Shown here one piece after another: positions 1 to 8,352 of a stretch of DNA of 25,844 bases. Numbering within the stretch: the stretch's first letter is position 1; every line of letters begins with the position of its first letter. Under the pieces are notes generated by a model. The model worked only from the letters and a program-made list of their open reading frames with translations, was not told the origin of the DNA and made no database searches. This stretch comes from Bacillota bacterium (GTDB lineage Bacteria; Bacillota; Clostridia; Christensenellales; Aristaeellaceae), in assembly GCA_023459675.1 (NCBI GenBank), contig JAEWTC010000159.1, forward strand, positions 1 through 25,844, written 5' to 3'. Both the position numbers and the translations under genes were made by a program.

Positions 1-6
1 CCCCGC

Positions 7-35
7 TTGCGTCTTTGTGCCGTCTGTGCCATAAT
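7..35 (+). promoter_or_regulatory. possible promoter of the nuclease-helicase gene
   Basis: TTGCGT at 7-12 and CATAAT at 30-35 are 17 bases apart and would start RNA about 20 bases before the ribosome binding site at 54-57. The -10 box is good, the -35 box poor. The window edge prevents seeing any better upstream site. Confidence 0.3.
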
Positions 36-63
36 GGGAACAAACGTTTGGTTGAGGTGCGGG

Positions 64-2370
64 ATGGACGGACAGATACGCGTATCGGCGCGGACACTGG
101 TGGAGTTCTCCATTCACGGGGAGGATATCTTTGCCGTTTCCGCAAAGCAGGATATGCAGGCAGGCGCGAAGGGGCACAGGGCGCGGCAGAGCGCGCTGGG
201 CGAAGGCTGGCAGGCGGAAGTGCCCGTAAGCATCGCGGCGGAAGCGGAGGGCCTGTCGTTCCTCGTTACGGGGCGGATGGACGTGTATTTGGACGCGGAC
301 GTCCCCGTTGTGGAGGAGCTGAAGCTCTCCTGGTCCGCAAGCGCCGCGCCGCGGGAAGCCTATCCGGCGCACCGGGCGCAGGCCGTGGTCTATGCGCACA
401 TGGTATGCGCGGAAAAGCAAAAATCTTCCGCGCTCATCCGCGTGGTGTACGTAACCGAAACAGGCGCGGAGAAGGCGTGTTTTGAGGAAACGGCAAGCGC
501 CCAGGCGCTGCGCACGGAGTTTACGGCGCTGCTGACCGCGTTTGCCCGGTGGGAAGCCGTGCAGCAGCGCCACCGGGCCGCGCGGGACGAAAGCCTTGCC
601 CGGCTGCCGTTTCCCTTCGCGGCGTACCGCCCGGGCCAGCGGGAGATGGCCGTGCAGGTGTTCACCGCCATCCGCAGCAAAAAGCGGCTGTTCGCCAGCA
701 TGCCCACCGGCACGGGGAAATCCGCCGCGGTGCTGTATCCCGCGCTCAAGGCGCTGGGACAGGGGCTGACGGGGCAGATTTTCTATCTCACGGCGCGCAC
801 CACCGCCCGGCAGGCGGCCCTGCAGGCGCTTGCCCTGATGCGGGACAAGGGCATGCACGCCCGCAGCCTGACCTTGAACGCCAAGGAAAAGCTTTGCCCC
901 GGCTTCAGCCGCTGCCACCCGGATTTCTGCCCGCGCGCCAAGGGGCATTTTGTAAGGCTCCCCGATGCGCTGACGGAAATCCTGCAGGCGACGGACTGGA
1001 ACACGCAAACCGTTTGCGACGTTTCCGACAGGCATTCCCTGTGCCCGTTCGAGTTTGCCATCGCGCTGTGCGAGATTGCGGACGTGGTGATCTGCGATTA
1101 CAATTACACGTTCGACCCGATCGTTCGAATCCGGCGGATTTTCGAGTGGCGCACCGATTTGACCCTGCTGGTGGACGAAAGCCATAACCTGGCTTCCCGG
1201 ACGCGCGATATGCTGTCCGGCGAGAGCGACGGCGAATTTCTGCGTAGCTTCCGCACCGCGCTTGCGCGGGTTTCCGGCCGAAAAGGCGCCCTGTACAAGG
1301 CGGTGACCGGCGCATTGCAAGCGCTGCGCGCCATTCCCATGCAGGAAGGGCAGGAGGAAACGCAGCTGCAAGCCCTGCCCGACGGCCTGTACCCCGCCAT
1401 GCAGACGCTTTCGGACGCGGTGGTGGAAGCGTTTGCCGCGCCGCCGCCGGGCGAAGCCGGAGGTTTGCTGGGCGACCTGTTTTTATCCGCGATCAAGTTC
1501 GTAAGCGCCGCGGAAGCGGACCCGGCCAACACCGCCATCCTGTGCAGGCGGAAGGGAAAAGAAAGGGCCGTGAAGCTGTTCCGCCTGTCAGTGGCGGAGC
1601 ATTTGCACGAGATGACGCGGAAATTGTCGGGTACCGTGTATTTCTCGGCCACGCTTTCGCCCCTGTCCGCCATGCGAAAGCTGCTGGGCGGCGGGGAGGA
1701 CGACGCGTGTTTCGCCCTGCCCTCTCCGTTCCCGCCCGAAAACCTGCTGGTGCTGCGCCGCCGGGCGGACACGCGCTACGCGCTGCGCCGGGATACGGCC
1801 GCCGCGGTTGCCGGGGCCATTCTGCAGGCCTTCGCCGCGATGCCCGGCAAGTATATCGCCTATTTCCCAAGCTACGCCTATCTGCGGCTGGTAACAGGCG
1901 AGCTTGCAAAAATAGATCCCGCCCTGCCGCTGTTCGCCCAGCAGGCCGGAATGGCGGACGAGGATAAAGAGGCGTTTCTCGCCCGCTTCACCGCGGATCA
2001 CGAGCCGCTGCTAGGGCTTGCGGTGCTGGGCGGCGTGTTTGCCGAGGGCATTGATCTGCCGGGCGAACGGCTGCTGGGCGTGATGGTGGTGGGCGTGGGG
2101 CTGCCCATGGTGTGCCTGGAACAGGAAACGCTGCGCACACGGTACGAGGAAACGCTGGGCGAGGGCTTCGCCTATGCCTACCGTTACCCCGGCATGCACA
2201 AGGTGCTGCAGGCTGCGGGCCGCGTCATCCGCTCCGAAACGGACCGGGGCGTGGTGCTTCTGATTGATAACCGGTACTTCGCCCGGGAAACCCTGTCCCT
2301 ATGCCCGCCGCACTGGCGGTTCGAGGCGGAAACCCTGTCCGCGTTCTGGGCGAACGCGCAGCCGTCTTAA
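64..2370 (+). CDS. RecB-type nuclease fused to XPD/DinG-like Fe-S DNA helicase
   Basis: A 768-residue protein that should unwind DNA 5'-3' using ATP and may also cut it. The N-terminal ~170 residues show the RecB/Cas4-type PD-(D/E)xK nuclease pattern: GRMD (D73), E85-L-K87 and Q106xxxY110. The helicase follows: Walker A PTGTGKS at 214-220, four cysteines typical of the XPD iron-sulphur domain (C278, C284, C289, C327), DESH at 371-374, a SATLSP motif and, near the C-terminus, motif VI QAAGRVIRS. The ATG at 64 was chosen because GAGG at 54-57 sits six bases upstream; the earlier TTG at 7 and ATG at 34 lack this. It stands apart from the next gene by 137 bases. The extra Cas4-type cysteines that bind a second Fe-S cluster are not evident in the nuclease domain. 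Likely role is DNA repair; the cellular substrate is not shown by the sequence. Confidence 0.88.
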   Translation: MDGQIRVSARTLVEFSIHGEDIFAVSAKQDMQAGAKGHRARQSALGEGWQAEVPVSIAAEAEGLSFLVTGRMDVYLDADVPVVEELKLSWSASAAPREAYPAHRAQAVVYAHMVCAEKQKSSALIRVVYVTETGAEKACFEETASAQALRTEFTALLTAFARWEAVQQRHRAARDESLARLPFPFAAYRPGQREMAVQVFTAIRSKKRLFASMPTGTGKSAAVLYPALKALGQGLTGQIFYLTARTTARQAALQALALMRDKGMHARSLTLNAKEKLCPGFSRCHPDFCPRAKGHFVRLPDALTEILQATDWNTQTVCDVSDRHSLCPFEFAIALCEIADVVICDYNYTFDPIVRIRRIFEWRTDLTLLVDESHNLASRTRDMLSGESDGEFLRSFRTALARVSGRKGALYKAVTGALQALRAIPMQEGQEETQLQALPDGLYPAMQTLSDAVVEAFAAPPPGEAGGLLGDLFLSAIKFVSAAEADPANTAILCRRKGKERAVKLFRLSVAEHLHEMTRKLSGTVYFSATLSPLSAMRKLLGGGEDDACFALPSPFPPENLLVLRRRADTRYALRRDTAAAVAGAILQAFAAMPGKYIAYFPSYAYLRLVTGELAKIDPALPLFAQQAGMADEDKEAFLARFTADHEPLLGLAVLGGVFAEGIDLPGERLLGVMVVGVGLPMVCLEQETLRTRYEETLGEGFAYAYRYPGMHKVLQAAGRVIRSETDRGVVLLIDNRYFARETLSLCPPHWRFEAETLSAFWANAQPS

Positions 2371-2429
2371 CAGAACGGAAAATTCCCGCTGTCCCGTGTT
2401 AAACAGCGCGCTGGCATACGCCTGCCCTA

Positions 2430-2457
2430 TTGTCAGGATCCGCATACGGAGTATAAT
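2430..2457 (+). promoter_or_regulatory. sigma-A promoter for the diguanylate cyclase operon
   Basis: TTGTCA at 2430-2435 and a perfect TATAAT at 2452-2457 are separated by 16 bases. RNA would start near 2464, about 30 bases before the GGGAG ribosome binding site at 2493-2497. It probably serves the closely spaced genes to 6106. Confidence 0.7.
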
Positions 2458-2507
2458 GGACCTATTGAACCCGGTTAAAATTGCCGTGTATAGGGAGATC
2501 AAAGCCA

Positions 2508-3974
2508 ATGGAACAGCTGCCCAAGCGCGAGTACCGCATTTTGGCGGAAAACGCGCTGGAGTGTATTTGGACGTATGACATCGAAACCGAACGGTTTCTG
2601 TTCATCAGCCCCGCCGTGCAAAAGCTGATGGGATATACGGTGGAAGAAGCCATGCAAAGGACTCTTCCCGAGCTTCTGTCCGCGGAATCTGTTCAGGACG
2701 CAAACAACGCCATCGATCTGCTGATGGGCCGTTACCACCGCGGGCAGCGGCAGGAAGCGCAGCTCACGCACTGCGGCGACTACGTGCTGGTTTGCAAAGA
2801 CCGGCAGGAAAAATTTGTGGAGATCACCGCAAAGCTGATTCCAAACGAAGAAACCGGGGCGTTGGAGCTGCTTGGAATCGCGCGGGACATTACGCGGCGC
2901 AAGGAGCTGGAGCGGCAGCTGAACCAGGCGATTGAAACCCAGAACCAAACGATCCAGCGTTTACAGGATTCCGAAAGGGCCTCCAAGGCGCTTGCGGAGG
3001 AGCTGCAAAATAAGAACCAGATCCTCTTAAACCACGCGACGAAGGACGGCCTGACCGGGGTTTATAACCGGTTTTACTTTGATCGCAAGGTGATTGAGGA
3101 AACAAACCGGTGCCAGCGTTACCGGCACCCGCTCTCCATTGCGCTGTTTGATCTGGATTGCTTCAAGGAGATCAACGATACCCACGGGCATCAGATCGGC
3201 GACGATATACTGATTCGGATCGTTCATATCATTCAGCAATACATCCGCATTTACGACACGTTTGCCCGGTGGGGCGGGGACGAGTTCATTCTGCTGATGC
3301 CGCAGACAAGCCTGTCCGAAGCCACGGTCGTCGCCGAAAAAATCAGGCGGGAAGTGGAATGCGCCCAATACGGGATCCCCGGGAAAACGATCACCGCCAG
3401 CATCGGCGTAGTGGAGCTTTTGCAGGGCGAACAGGCGGATAGCTGGTTTCGGCGCGTGGATTACGCGCTGTTCCGTTCCAAAGGCGAGGGCAAGAACCGC
3501 GTAACGGCGATGGATTGGGAAACCTCGCTTCCCTTTGTGCAAATCAGGCTGGAATGGAAAAGCAATTGGGAATGCGGCAATCAAACGATCGATCAGCAGC
3601 ATCAGCAGCTGGTCATCATCGGCAACCATTTGCTGAGCACGGCGCTTGCCGACGCGCAAAGCAAAAACGCGGCCGACGCGCTGGACGCGTTGGTACACCA
3701 CATTCGGCAGCATTTTGCCGACGAGGAACGCATTCTGCGGGAGCTTGGCTACCCCGGCACGGAAGAGCACGCTAGAATTCACCACGCGCTCCTCAAGCAA
3801 ACGGATGCGCTCTTATCCCAGCATCAGCAGGGAGAATTGCGGCCTTCCGCCATTTTCACCTTTCTGCTGGATGAGGTCGTGATGGGGCACCTGCTGCGGG
3901 AGGACGTTCGCTTCTTCCCGTATACGAGAGGCAGCGGGTGCGTTGATCCGCCGATACCTAAAGACGCACAATAA
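2508..3974 (+). CDS. PAS-GGDEF diguanylate cyclase with C-terminal hemerythrin domain
   Basis: A 488-residue soluble signalling enzyme expected to make cyclic di-GMP from two GTP. Residues ~10-130 form a PAS domain ending in the PAC-like DITRRKELE; ~130-175 look like a coiled coil; the GGDEF domain spans ~175-335 with intact GGDEF at 256-260 and a product-inhibition I-site RIYD at 247-250, five residues before it. Residues ~350-470 are bacteriohemerythrin-like, and all seven usual di-iron ligands can be matched: H365, H402, E406, H421, H425, H461, D466. The sensor would therefore bind O2 or NO and tune cyclase activity (inference from the hemerythrin family). No EAL or HD-GYP domain is present. 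The ATG at 2508 has GGGAG ten bases upstream; an earlier in-frame start at 2481 would lie before this site. The alpha/beta hydrolase gene follows after 18 bases. Confidence 0.92.
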   Translation: MEQLPKREYRILAENALECIWTYDIETERFLFISPAVQKLMGYTVEEAMQRTLPELLSAESVQDANNAIDLLMGRYHRGQRQEAQLTHCGDYVLVCKDRQEKFVEITAKLIPNEETGALELLGIARDITRRKELERQLNQAIETQNQTIQRLQDSERASKALAEELQNKNQILLNHATKDGLTGVYNRFYFDRKVIEETNRCQRYRHPLSIALFDLDCFKEINDTHGHQIGDDILIRIVHIIQQYIRIYDTFARWGGDEFILLMPQTSLSEATVVAEKIRREVECAQYGIPGKTITASIGVVELLQGEQADSWFRRVDYALFRSKGEGKNRVTAMDWETSLPFVQIRLEWKSNWECGNQTIDQQHQQLVIIGNHLLSTALADAQSKNAADALDALVHHIRQHFADEERILRELGYPGTEEHARIHHALLKQTDALLSQHQQGELRPSAIFTFLLDEVVMGHLLREDVRFFPYTRGSGCVDPPIPKDAQ

Positions 3975-3992
3975 GAACGGAGGACAAGCACA

Positions 3993-4826
3993 ATGGCGCT
4001 GACAACGAAGAAATTTCCCAACAACCCCAAAAGAACCGGTATGGCGCGGCTGGTAGCCGGCATCGCGTATTCCCCGATCGGCGGGGAGAAAACCAAACTC
4101 ACCTTGCTGCAGCCGTGGGAAGAAGCGGCGCGGTATCCCCTGGTGGTGTTCGTGCAGGGCAGCGGCTGGACCACGCCGGACCTCGGGTATGAAATACCCC
4201 AGCTTGCGCACTTGGCGCAGCGGGGTTATGTGGTAGCCACGGTGTGCCACCGAAGCGCCGTGGAAGGCAATCCGTACCCTGCTTTTTTACAGGACGTAAA
4301 AACGGCAATCCGCTTCCTGCGCGCGCACGCGGAGGAATACAGCATCGACCCGGAACGCGTATGCATCTACGGCACCTCGTCGGGCGGCAACACGGCCATG
4401 ATGATCGGCGCAACGGGCGATGATCCCCGCTTCAAAACCGACGAATACGCGGACGTTTCCGATGCGGTCAATTGCGTGGCGGCCTGTTTCGGGCCTACGG
4501 ATTTGACCATGATCCCGGACATGCAAAAGCCGCTGGAGGACATCTTCGCCGGCTTGTGCGGCGACCGCGACCCGCGAGAAATTTTAAAGGAAATGAGCCC
4601 GGTTTTTTACGTGAGCGAGGACGCTCCCTTCCCGCCCACAGTGATCGCCCATGGCACGGCCGACGACGTGTGCCCGTATTTTATGGCGAAGATCATGGCG
4701 GAAAAGCTCGCCGCCTGCGGCAAGGAAGTGCGGCTATTGACCGTGACCGGCGCCCCGCATGAGGACACCTTCTGGAGCTGGCCGCTGATTGAGGACATCT
4801 ACAAGTTCATTCAGGAACACATATAG
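3993..4826 (+). CDS. alpha/beta hydrolase, esterase/lipase-like
   Basis: A 277-residue cytoplasmic hydrolase, probably an esterase of the broad BD-FAE/HSL-like group. The oxyanion region is VQGSGW (54-59), the nucleophile elbow GTSSGG gives Ser129, the acid is Asp224 or Asp225 in HGTADD, and His256 lies in GAPHED, so the catalytic triad is complete. No signal peptide or membrane segment. GGAGG lies a short distance before the ATG. It sits between the cyclase and the acetyltransferase in a likely operon, which gives little clue to substrate. Carbohydrate-ester or small-molecule ester cleavage are both possible. Confidence 0.8.
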   Translation: MALTTKKFPNNPKRTGMARLVAGIAYSPIGGEKTKLTLLQPWEEAARYPLVVFVQGSGWTTPDLGYEIPQLAHLAQRGYVVATVCHRSAVEGNPYPAFLQDVKTAIRFLRAHAEEYSIDPERVCIYGTSSGGNTAMMIGATGDDPRFKTDEYADVSDAVNCVAACFGPTDLTMIPDMQKPLEDIFAGLCGDRDPREILKEMSPVFYVSEDAPFPPTVIAHGTADDVCPYFMAKIMAEKLAACGKEVRLLTVTGAPHEDTFWSWPLIEDIYKFIQEHI

Positions 4827-4873
4827 GCAGGCTTTTCGAACGCGCCATTGAAGCGCAAAATGAGGTGAACATC

Positions 4874-5320
4874 GTGATCCGACAGGCGTCCGCAGGGGAT
4901 ACCGGCATGGTTGCCGCGCTCGCGTGCAGGCTGTGGCCGGAACACACGCAGGAAGAGATGGAAGCGGAGTTCGCTTCCGCCGCGGCCGATGCGGCCGGCG
5001 CGGTATTCCTGTATTTTGAGGAATCCACCCCGGTTGGGTTTGCGCAGTGCCAGCTGCGCGCCGATTATGTGGAGGGCACGCACGGCGGCCCCGTGGGCTA
5101 TCTGGAAGGAATTTACGTGGAGCCGGGATACAGGCGCCGCGGCATTGCAAAGGCGCTGCTCGCAGCGTGCGAGCAGTGGGCGCGGGAACAAGGCTGCGCC
5201 GAGTTCGCCAGCGATTGCGAGCTGGAAAATGCAGAGAGCCTCGCGTTCCACCTGCACGCAGGGTTTGCGGAGGTCAACCGGATCATCTGTTTCGCGAAAA
5301 AGCTAGAACGATTGCCTTAA
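4874..5320 (+). CDS. aminoglycoside 6'-N-acetyltransferase-like GNAT enzyme
   Basis: A 148-residue GNAT-fold enzyme expected to transfer acetyl from acetyl-CoA to the 6'-amino group of aminoglycosides. The C-terminal half is very characteristic of Gram-positive AAC(6') proteins: a PVGYLEGIYV strand (73-82), the acetyl-CoA loop YRRRGIA (86-92), EFASDCELEN (110-119), a SLAFHLHAGF helix-turn (122-131) and NRIICFAKKL (135-144). Length matches the family's compact type (about 145-185). GTG at 4874 was preferred because GAGG at 4862-4865 is eight bases upstream; a GTG at 4865 overlaps that site. It is placed among housekeeping-like genes, with no mobile element near, so it looks chromosomal and intrinsic. 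Whether it gives resistance cannot be read from sequence; another amine could be the natural substrate. Confidence 0.85.
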   Translation: MIRQASAGDTGMVAALACRLWPEHTQEEMEAEFASAAADAAGAVFLYFEESTPVGFAQCQLRADYVEGTHGGPVGYLEGIYVEPGYRRRGIAKALLAACEQWAREQGCAEFASDCELENAESLAFHLHAGFAEVNRIICFAKKLERLP

Positions 5321-5341
5321 GACCAGCGGAGGTAAAAAAGC

Positions 5342-6106
5342 GTGGATTTTCGTACGATTTTCGATACCGTTCCCGAGCAATTCGACCAATGGCGGCCCCG
5401 GTACTGCGCGGAGCTCTTTGCGGACCTGGCCGCATACGCGGAGCTCGGCCCCGGCAAAAAAGCGCTCGAGGTCGGGCCGGGCACCGGCCAGGCCACCGAA
5501 CCGATCCTCAACGCCGGATGCGCGTATACGGCGATTGAACTGAGCGGGACGTTCTCCGCGATCATGACAAAAAAGTTCGGCCTGTACCCGAATTTCCAGA
5601 TCATCAACGCGGACTTTGAAACGTACGGCTTCCCGGACGACTATTACGATCTGGTCTATTCGGCGGCAGCCTTCCAGTGGATCCCCGAATCGATCGGGTA
5701 TCCGAAAGCTTATCGAATGCTGAAAAGCGGCGGAGCGTTCGCGATGTTTATGATGCGGGCGGATATCCAGCCCGGCGGCGGTTATACCGACGAGCCTTTG
5801 TATACCGAAATCCAGAAGGTGTATACCGCTTATTTCCACCCGGAAACTCCCTACGCGTGCCGCCTGGACTACGACGCGCGCGAAAAATACGGCTTTACGA
5901 ACCTGGAACGCCGCGAATACCTGAAAACCCGGACGTATTCCGCGGACGATTATGTTGCGCTGATCGGCACGCATTCGGACCATATCACGCTGCGGGAGCC
6001 CGACAAATCCAGGTTCTACACCGGCATCCGGGATGCCATCGAGCGGTTCGGCGGCTCGATCACCCTATATGATCGAATCACGATGTACCTGGCGCGAAAA
6101 CCGTAG
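5342..6106 (+). CDS. class I SAM-dependent methyltransferase
   Basis: A 254-residue methyltransferase with SAM motif I ALEVGPGTGQAT at 41-52, the acidic ribose-binding residue E66, D91 at the adenine loop (NADFE) and a post-II FQWI at 111-114. This matches the UbiE/Methyltransf_11 type, which usually methylates small molecules. The start is GTG at 5342 with GGAGG nine bases before it. It lies 21 bases after the acetyltransferase and is likely co-transcribed with it. Substrate unknown; a link with antibiotic modification is only a guess from position. Confidence 0.8.
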   Translation: MDFRTIFDTVPEQFDQWRPRYCAELFADLAAYAELGPGKKALEVGPGTGQATEPILNAGCAYTAIELSGTFSAIMTKKFGLYPNFQIINADFETYGFPDDYYDLVYSAAAFQWIPESIGYPKAYRMLKSGGAFAMFMMRADIQPGGGYTDEPLYTEIQKVYTAYFHPETPYACRLDYDAREKYGFTNLERREYLKTRTYSADDYVALIGTHSDHITLREPDKSRFYTGIRDAIERFGGSITLYDRITMYLARKP

Positions 6107-6187
6107 ATATGCTTCCGAAACGACGCAATCCGCATGGAAATACTCGCATCAACGTGCATGAAATCGGAGGCTTTCGCTTCCCGATCC

Positions 6188-6196
6188 TGCTATGCT
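6188..6196 (+). promoter_or_regulatory. possible extended -10 promoter of the AraC-type gene
   Basis: TGCTATGCT forms an extended -10 element 23 bases before the GTG start at 6219. No good -35 box is visible at the right distance. The 112-base gap behind the methyltransferase supports a separate start of transcription. Confidence 0.35.
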
Positions 6197-6218
6197 TTGA
6201 TTCGGGGGAGGGGATACT

Positions 6219-7076
6219 GTGATATGGCTGGAACGGCTGAACCGGGCGATGGACTACGTCGAGGAACATCTGGAGGAACCGATCTGCTATGACGACGCGG
6301 CCAGGCTTGCGTGCTGCTCGACGTACCATTTCCAACGGATGTTTTCCTACATCGCGGGCGTGCCGCTGTCGGAGTATATCCGGCGCAGGCGGATGTCGGT
6401 CGCGGCGCTGGAACTCCAGCGCGGCGGCGGGAAAGTGATCGACCTCGCGCTGCGCATGGGGTACGATTCGCCCACCGCCTTCACCCGCGCGTTCCAAAGC
6501 GTGCACGGCGTGCCGCCCTCCGCGGCGCGCAAAGCCGGCGTTCGCTTGCAGGCTTATCCGCGCATCACCTTTCACCTATCGATCAAAGGAGATGTGAAAA
6601 TGGAATACCGAATCGAAACCAAGGAACCCATCCGCATCATGGGCGTGAAAACAGAGCGGTGCCAGAACATGGAGGTCAACTTCCAAACCGTGCCGCAGTT
6701 CTGGCTTCAGGTGAGCCAGACCGACACCATTCCCCGCCTGATGGCGCTGCAAACCGGGGAACCGCACGCCCTGCTGGGCGTATGCGTAAACGACGGGGAA
6801 CAGGTGGAGTACTACATCGCCGTACAGAGCGATCAGCCGCTGCCCGGCGACCGGAAGGACTTTTGCACGTACACGATACCCGCCTGTACCTGGGCGATCT
6901 TCCCCGGCCGCGGGGAGATGCCAAACGCCATTCAGGAGCTGGAGCGGCGCATCATCACGGAATGGCTTCCGTCGTCGGGCTACGAGTATGCCAACAGGCC
7001 GGACGTCGAAGTATACTTAAACGCCGAACCCAAAAATACAGACTTCGAAGTCTGGCTCCCGATCGAAAAGAAGTAG
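6219..7076 (+). CDS. AraC-type regulator with GyrI-like effector domain
   Basis: A 285-residue transcription activator of the Rob/SoxS-plus-GyrI architecture. Residues 1-105 hold two AraC helix-turn-helix units (CCSTYHFQRMFSYIAG, then LALRMGYDSPTAFTRAFQ). Residues ~128-284 are a GyrI-like/integron-associated effector-binding domain beginning MEYRIETKEPIRIMGVK. Such proteins sense hydrophobic drugs or metabolites and often switch on nearby efflux or detoxification genes (family knowledge). The GTG at 6219 has a strong purine run GGAGGGG at 6207-6213. A terminator follows directly. Its targets are not evident; the PhzF and EFR1 genes downstream are candidates. Confidence 0.88.
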   Translation: MIWLERLNRAMDYVEEHLEEPICYDDAARLACCSTYHFQRMFSYIAGVPLSEYIRRRRMSVAALELQRGGGKVIDLALRMGYDSPTAFTRAFQSVHGVPPSAARKAGVRLQAYPRITFHLSIKGDVKMEYRIETKEPIRIMGVKTERCQNMEVNFQTVPQFWLQVSQTDTIPRLMALQTGEPHALLGVCVNDGEQVEYYIAVQSDQPLPGDRKDFCTYTIPACTWAIFPGRGEMPNAIQELERRIITEWLPSSGYEYANRPDVEVYLNAEPKNTDFEVWLPIEKK

Positions 7077-7092
7077 ACCTGTTCTTCCCATC

Positions 7093-7122
7093 AGCCGGGC
7101 CGCGTAAAGAGCCCGGCTTTTT
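7093..7122 (+). terminator. intrinsic terminator after the AraC-type gene
   Basis: AGCCGGGC at 7093-7100 pairs perfectly with GCCCGGCT at 7111-7118 over a ten-base loop and is followed by a short T run (7118-7122). It lies 17 bases after the stop codon. Confidence 0.8.
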
Positions 7123-7155
7123 CGCGCCGTCAGCCGCACCCGCCGCCGCTTTCTA

Positions 7156-7164
7156 TGTTATACT
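7156..7164 (+). promoter_or_regulatory. extended -10 promoter of the PhzF-like gene
   Basis: TGTTATACT gives TGN plus TATACT (7159-7164), one mismatch from consensus. No clear -35 box. RNA would start near 7171, leaving a ~55-base leader before the ATG at 7227. Position just behind the terminator fits an independent unit. Confidence 0.5.
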
Positions 7165-7226
7165 CGTCCAAACGAGCAAGCCCGCGTCAAGCGCGGCATT
7201 GCGGCGGAAGGGATGGCGATTGTTTG

Positions 7227-8105
7227 ATGACTGCCTTTGCATACGCAAAAATCGACGCATTCACGGCGGGGAACTCTCTGGGGAACCCCGCGGCGTGCCT
7301 GTACCTGCAACGCGGCGAGCGGCTCAGCGACGCGGATATGCTTGCCATCGCCAAACGGCACAAAGGATTCGTATCGGAGGTCGTCTACTGCGAGGACCGG
7401 GCGGACGGCTATTTTCTCACCTACTATTCCTCGGAGTGCGAGGTGGATTTCTGCGGGCACGGCACCATCGCCTGCATGATCGGCCTGATCCGGCGCGCGC
7501 CCGCGCTGCTCCACAAGAAGGAAATCACCATCGAAACCCACCGGAAAGGCGCGCTGACCGTATACAACCGCGTCCCGGAGCAGGGCTCCGTGCTGATCAC
7601 CGCCCCGGCGCCCATTTTCCTGGGCACAGGGGTTTCCGCCGGAACGTGCGCCGCCGCGCTCGGCCTCCCGGCGGACGCCGTTGGCAGCGATCTGCCCGTT
7701 GAATGCATCGATGCGGGCCTGCGCACGCTGATCGTTCCCCTGCGCGGCCTTACGACGGAGGTTTCGGTTTTCCCGGACGAAAAAGCGCTGAAAGAGTTCT
7801 GCCAGGAGCAGGGCGCGGATATCCTGCTAATTTTCTCCGCCGAGGCGCAGCAGCCGGGCCGCCTCGCGCACACGCGGGTGTTCGCCCCGAAATTCGGTTA
7901 TCTGGAGGACCCCGCCACGGGGTCTGGCAACAGCGCGTTCGGGTACTATATGCTCAAACACGGCCTGTGGGACGGCAGCGATTGCGTGCTGGAACAGGGC
8001 GGCTGCGACCACGTGTACAACGAGGTTCGCCTGTGCGTGCAAAACGGCGCGGTGCTATTCGGCGGCGGCGCGACCGTGCGGATTGACGGGGTATATTACG
8101 TTTAG
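7227..8105 (+). CDS. PhzF-family isomerase-like protein
   Basis: A 292-residue protein with the diaminopimelate-epimerase-like fold of the PhzF family. Visible signatures: GNSLGNPAAC near residue 15-24, the catalytic glutamate E51 in FVSEVVY, FCGHGTIA at ~75-82 and DPATGSGN at 228-235. PhzF proper isomerises a phenazine precursor, but no other phenazine genes are here, so this is one of the many family members of unknown substrate. The ATG at 7227 matches the family's usual N-terminus; ribosome binding is weak (GGATGG ten bases upstream) and TTG at 7224 is an alternative. An upstream in-frame extension to 7155 would run through the promoter and was not accepted. Confidence 0.85.
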   Translation: MTAFAYAKIDAFTAGNSLGNPAACLYLQRGERLSDADMLAIAKRHKGFVSEVVYCEDRADGYFLTYYSSECEVDFCGHGTIACMIGLIRRAPALLHKKEITIETHRKGALTVYNRVPEQGSVLITAPAPIFLGTGVSAGTCAAALGLPADAVGSDLPVECIDAGLRTLIVPLRGLTTEVSVFPDEKALKEFCQEQGADILLIFSAEAQQPGRLAHTRVFAPKFGYLEDPATGSGNSAFGYYMLKHGLWDGSDCVLEQGGCDHVYNEVRLCVQNGAVLFGGGATVRIDGVYYV

Positions 8106-8352
8106 CCCGGCAACGTCCGGGCGGCGAAGCCGGGCGGATATCCCGCGTTAGTTCCCGCCCCGGAATGTGAGTACGAACTCCGGCGGAAACAGCGCGATGT
8201 CGCCTCCATCAAGGCCGCGCAGCTATGGAGCATGGTAAACATTTCCAAATGCCGGGGCGAAACGCGCCGCCGCGGCAGGAACCCGGCGAGGGCGCGGCGA
8301 AGTGACCAGCCATCCTGCCGCACGGCGACGCAGGCTCAAACAGGAGGGCGAC
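8106..8352. other. intergenic stretch without recognised gene
   Basis: These 247 bases lie between the PhzF-like and EFR1-type genes. One plus frame is open across the whole stretch and reads peptide-like around 8180-8240 (a segment containing AAQLWSMVN), but it has no convincing start or ribosome binding site and no family was recognised. No clear promoter or terminator was found. It may be eroded coding DNA. Confidence 0.3.

Noticed and set aside
6311..7702. 463-codon plus-strand frame spanning the AraC-type and PhzF-like genes
   Set aside because: It crosses a terminator and a promoter and overlaps two well-supported genes; Arg/Gly-rich composition.
8106..8352. Open peptide-like frame between the PhzF-like and EFR1-type genes
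   Set aside because: No start, no ribosome binding site and no recognised family; reported only as an unassigned stretch.
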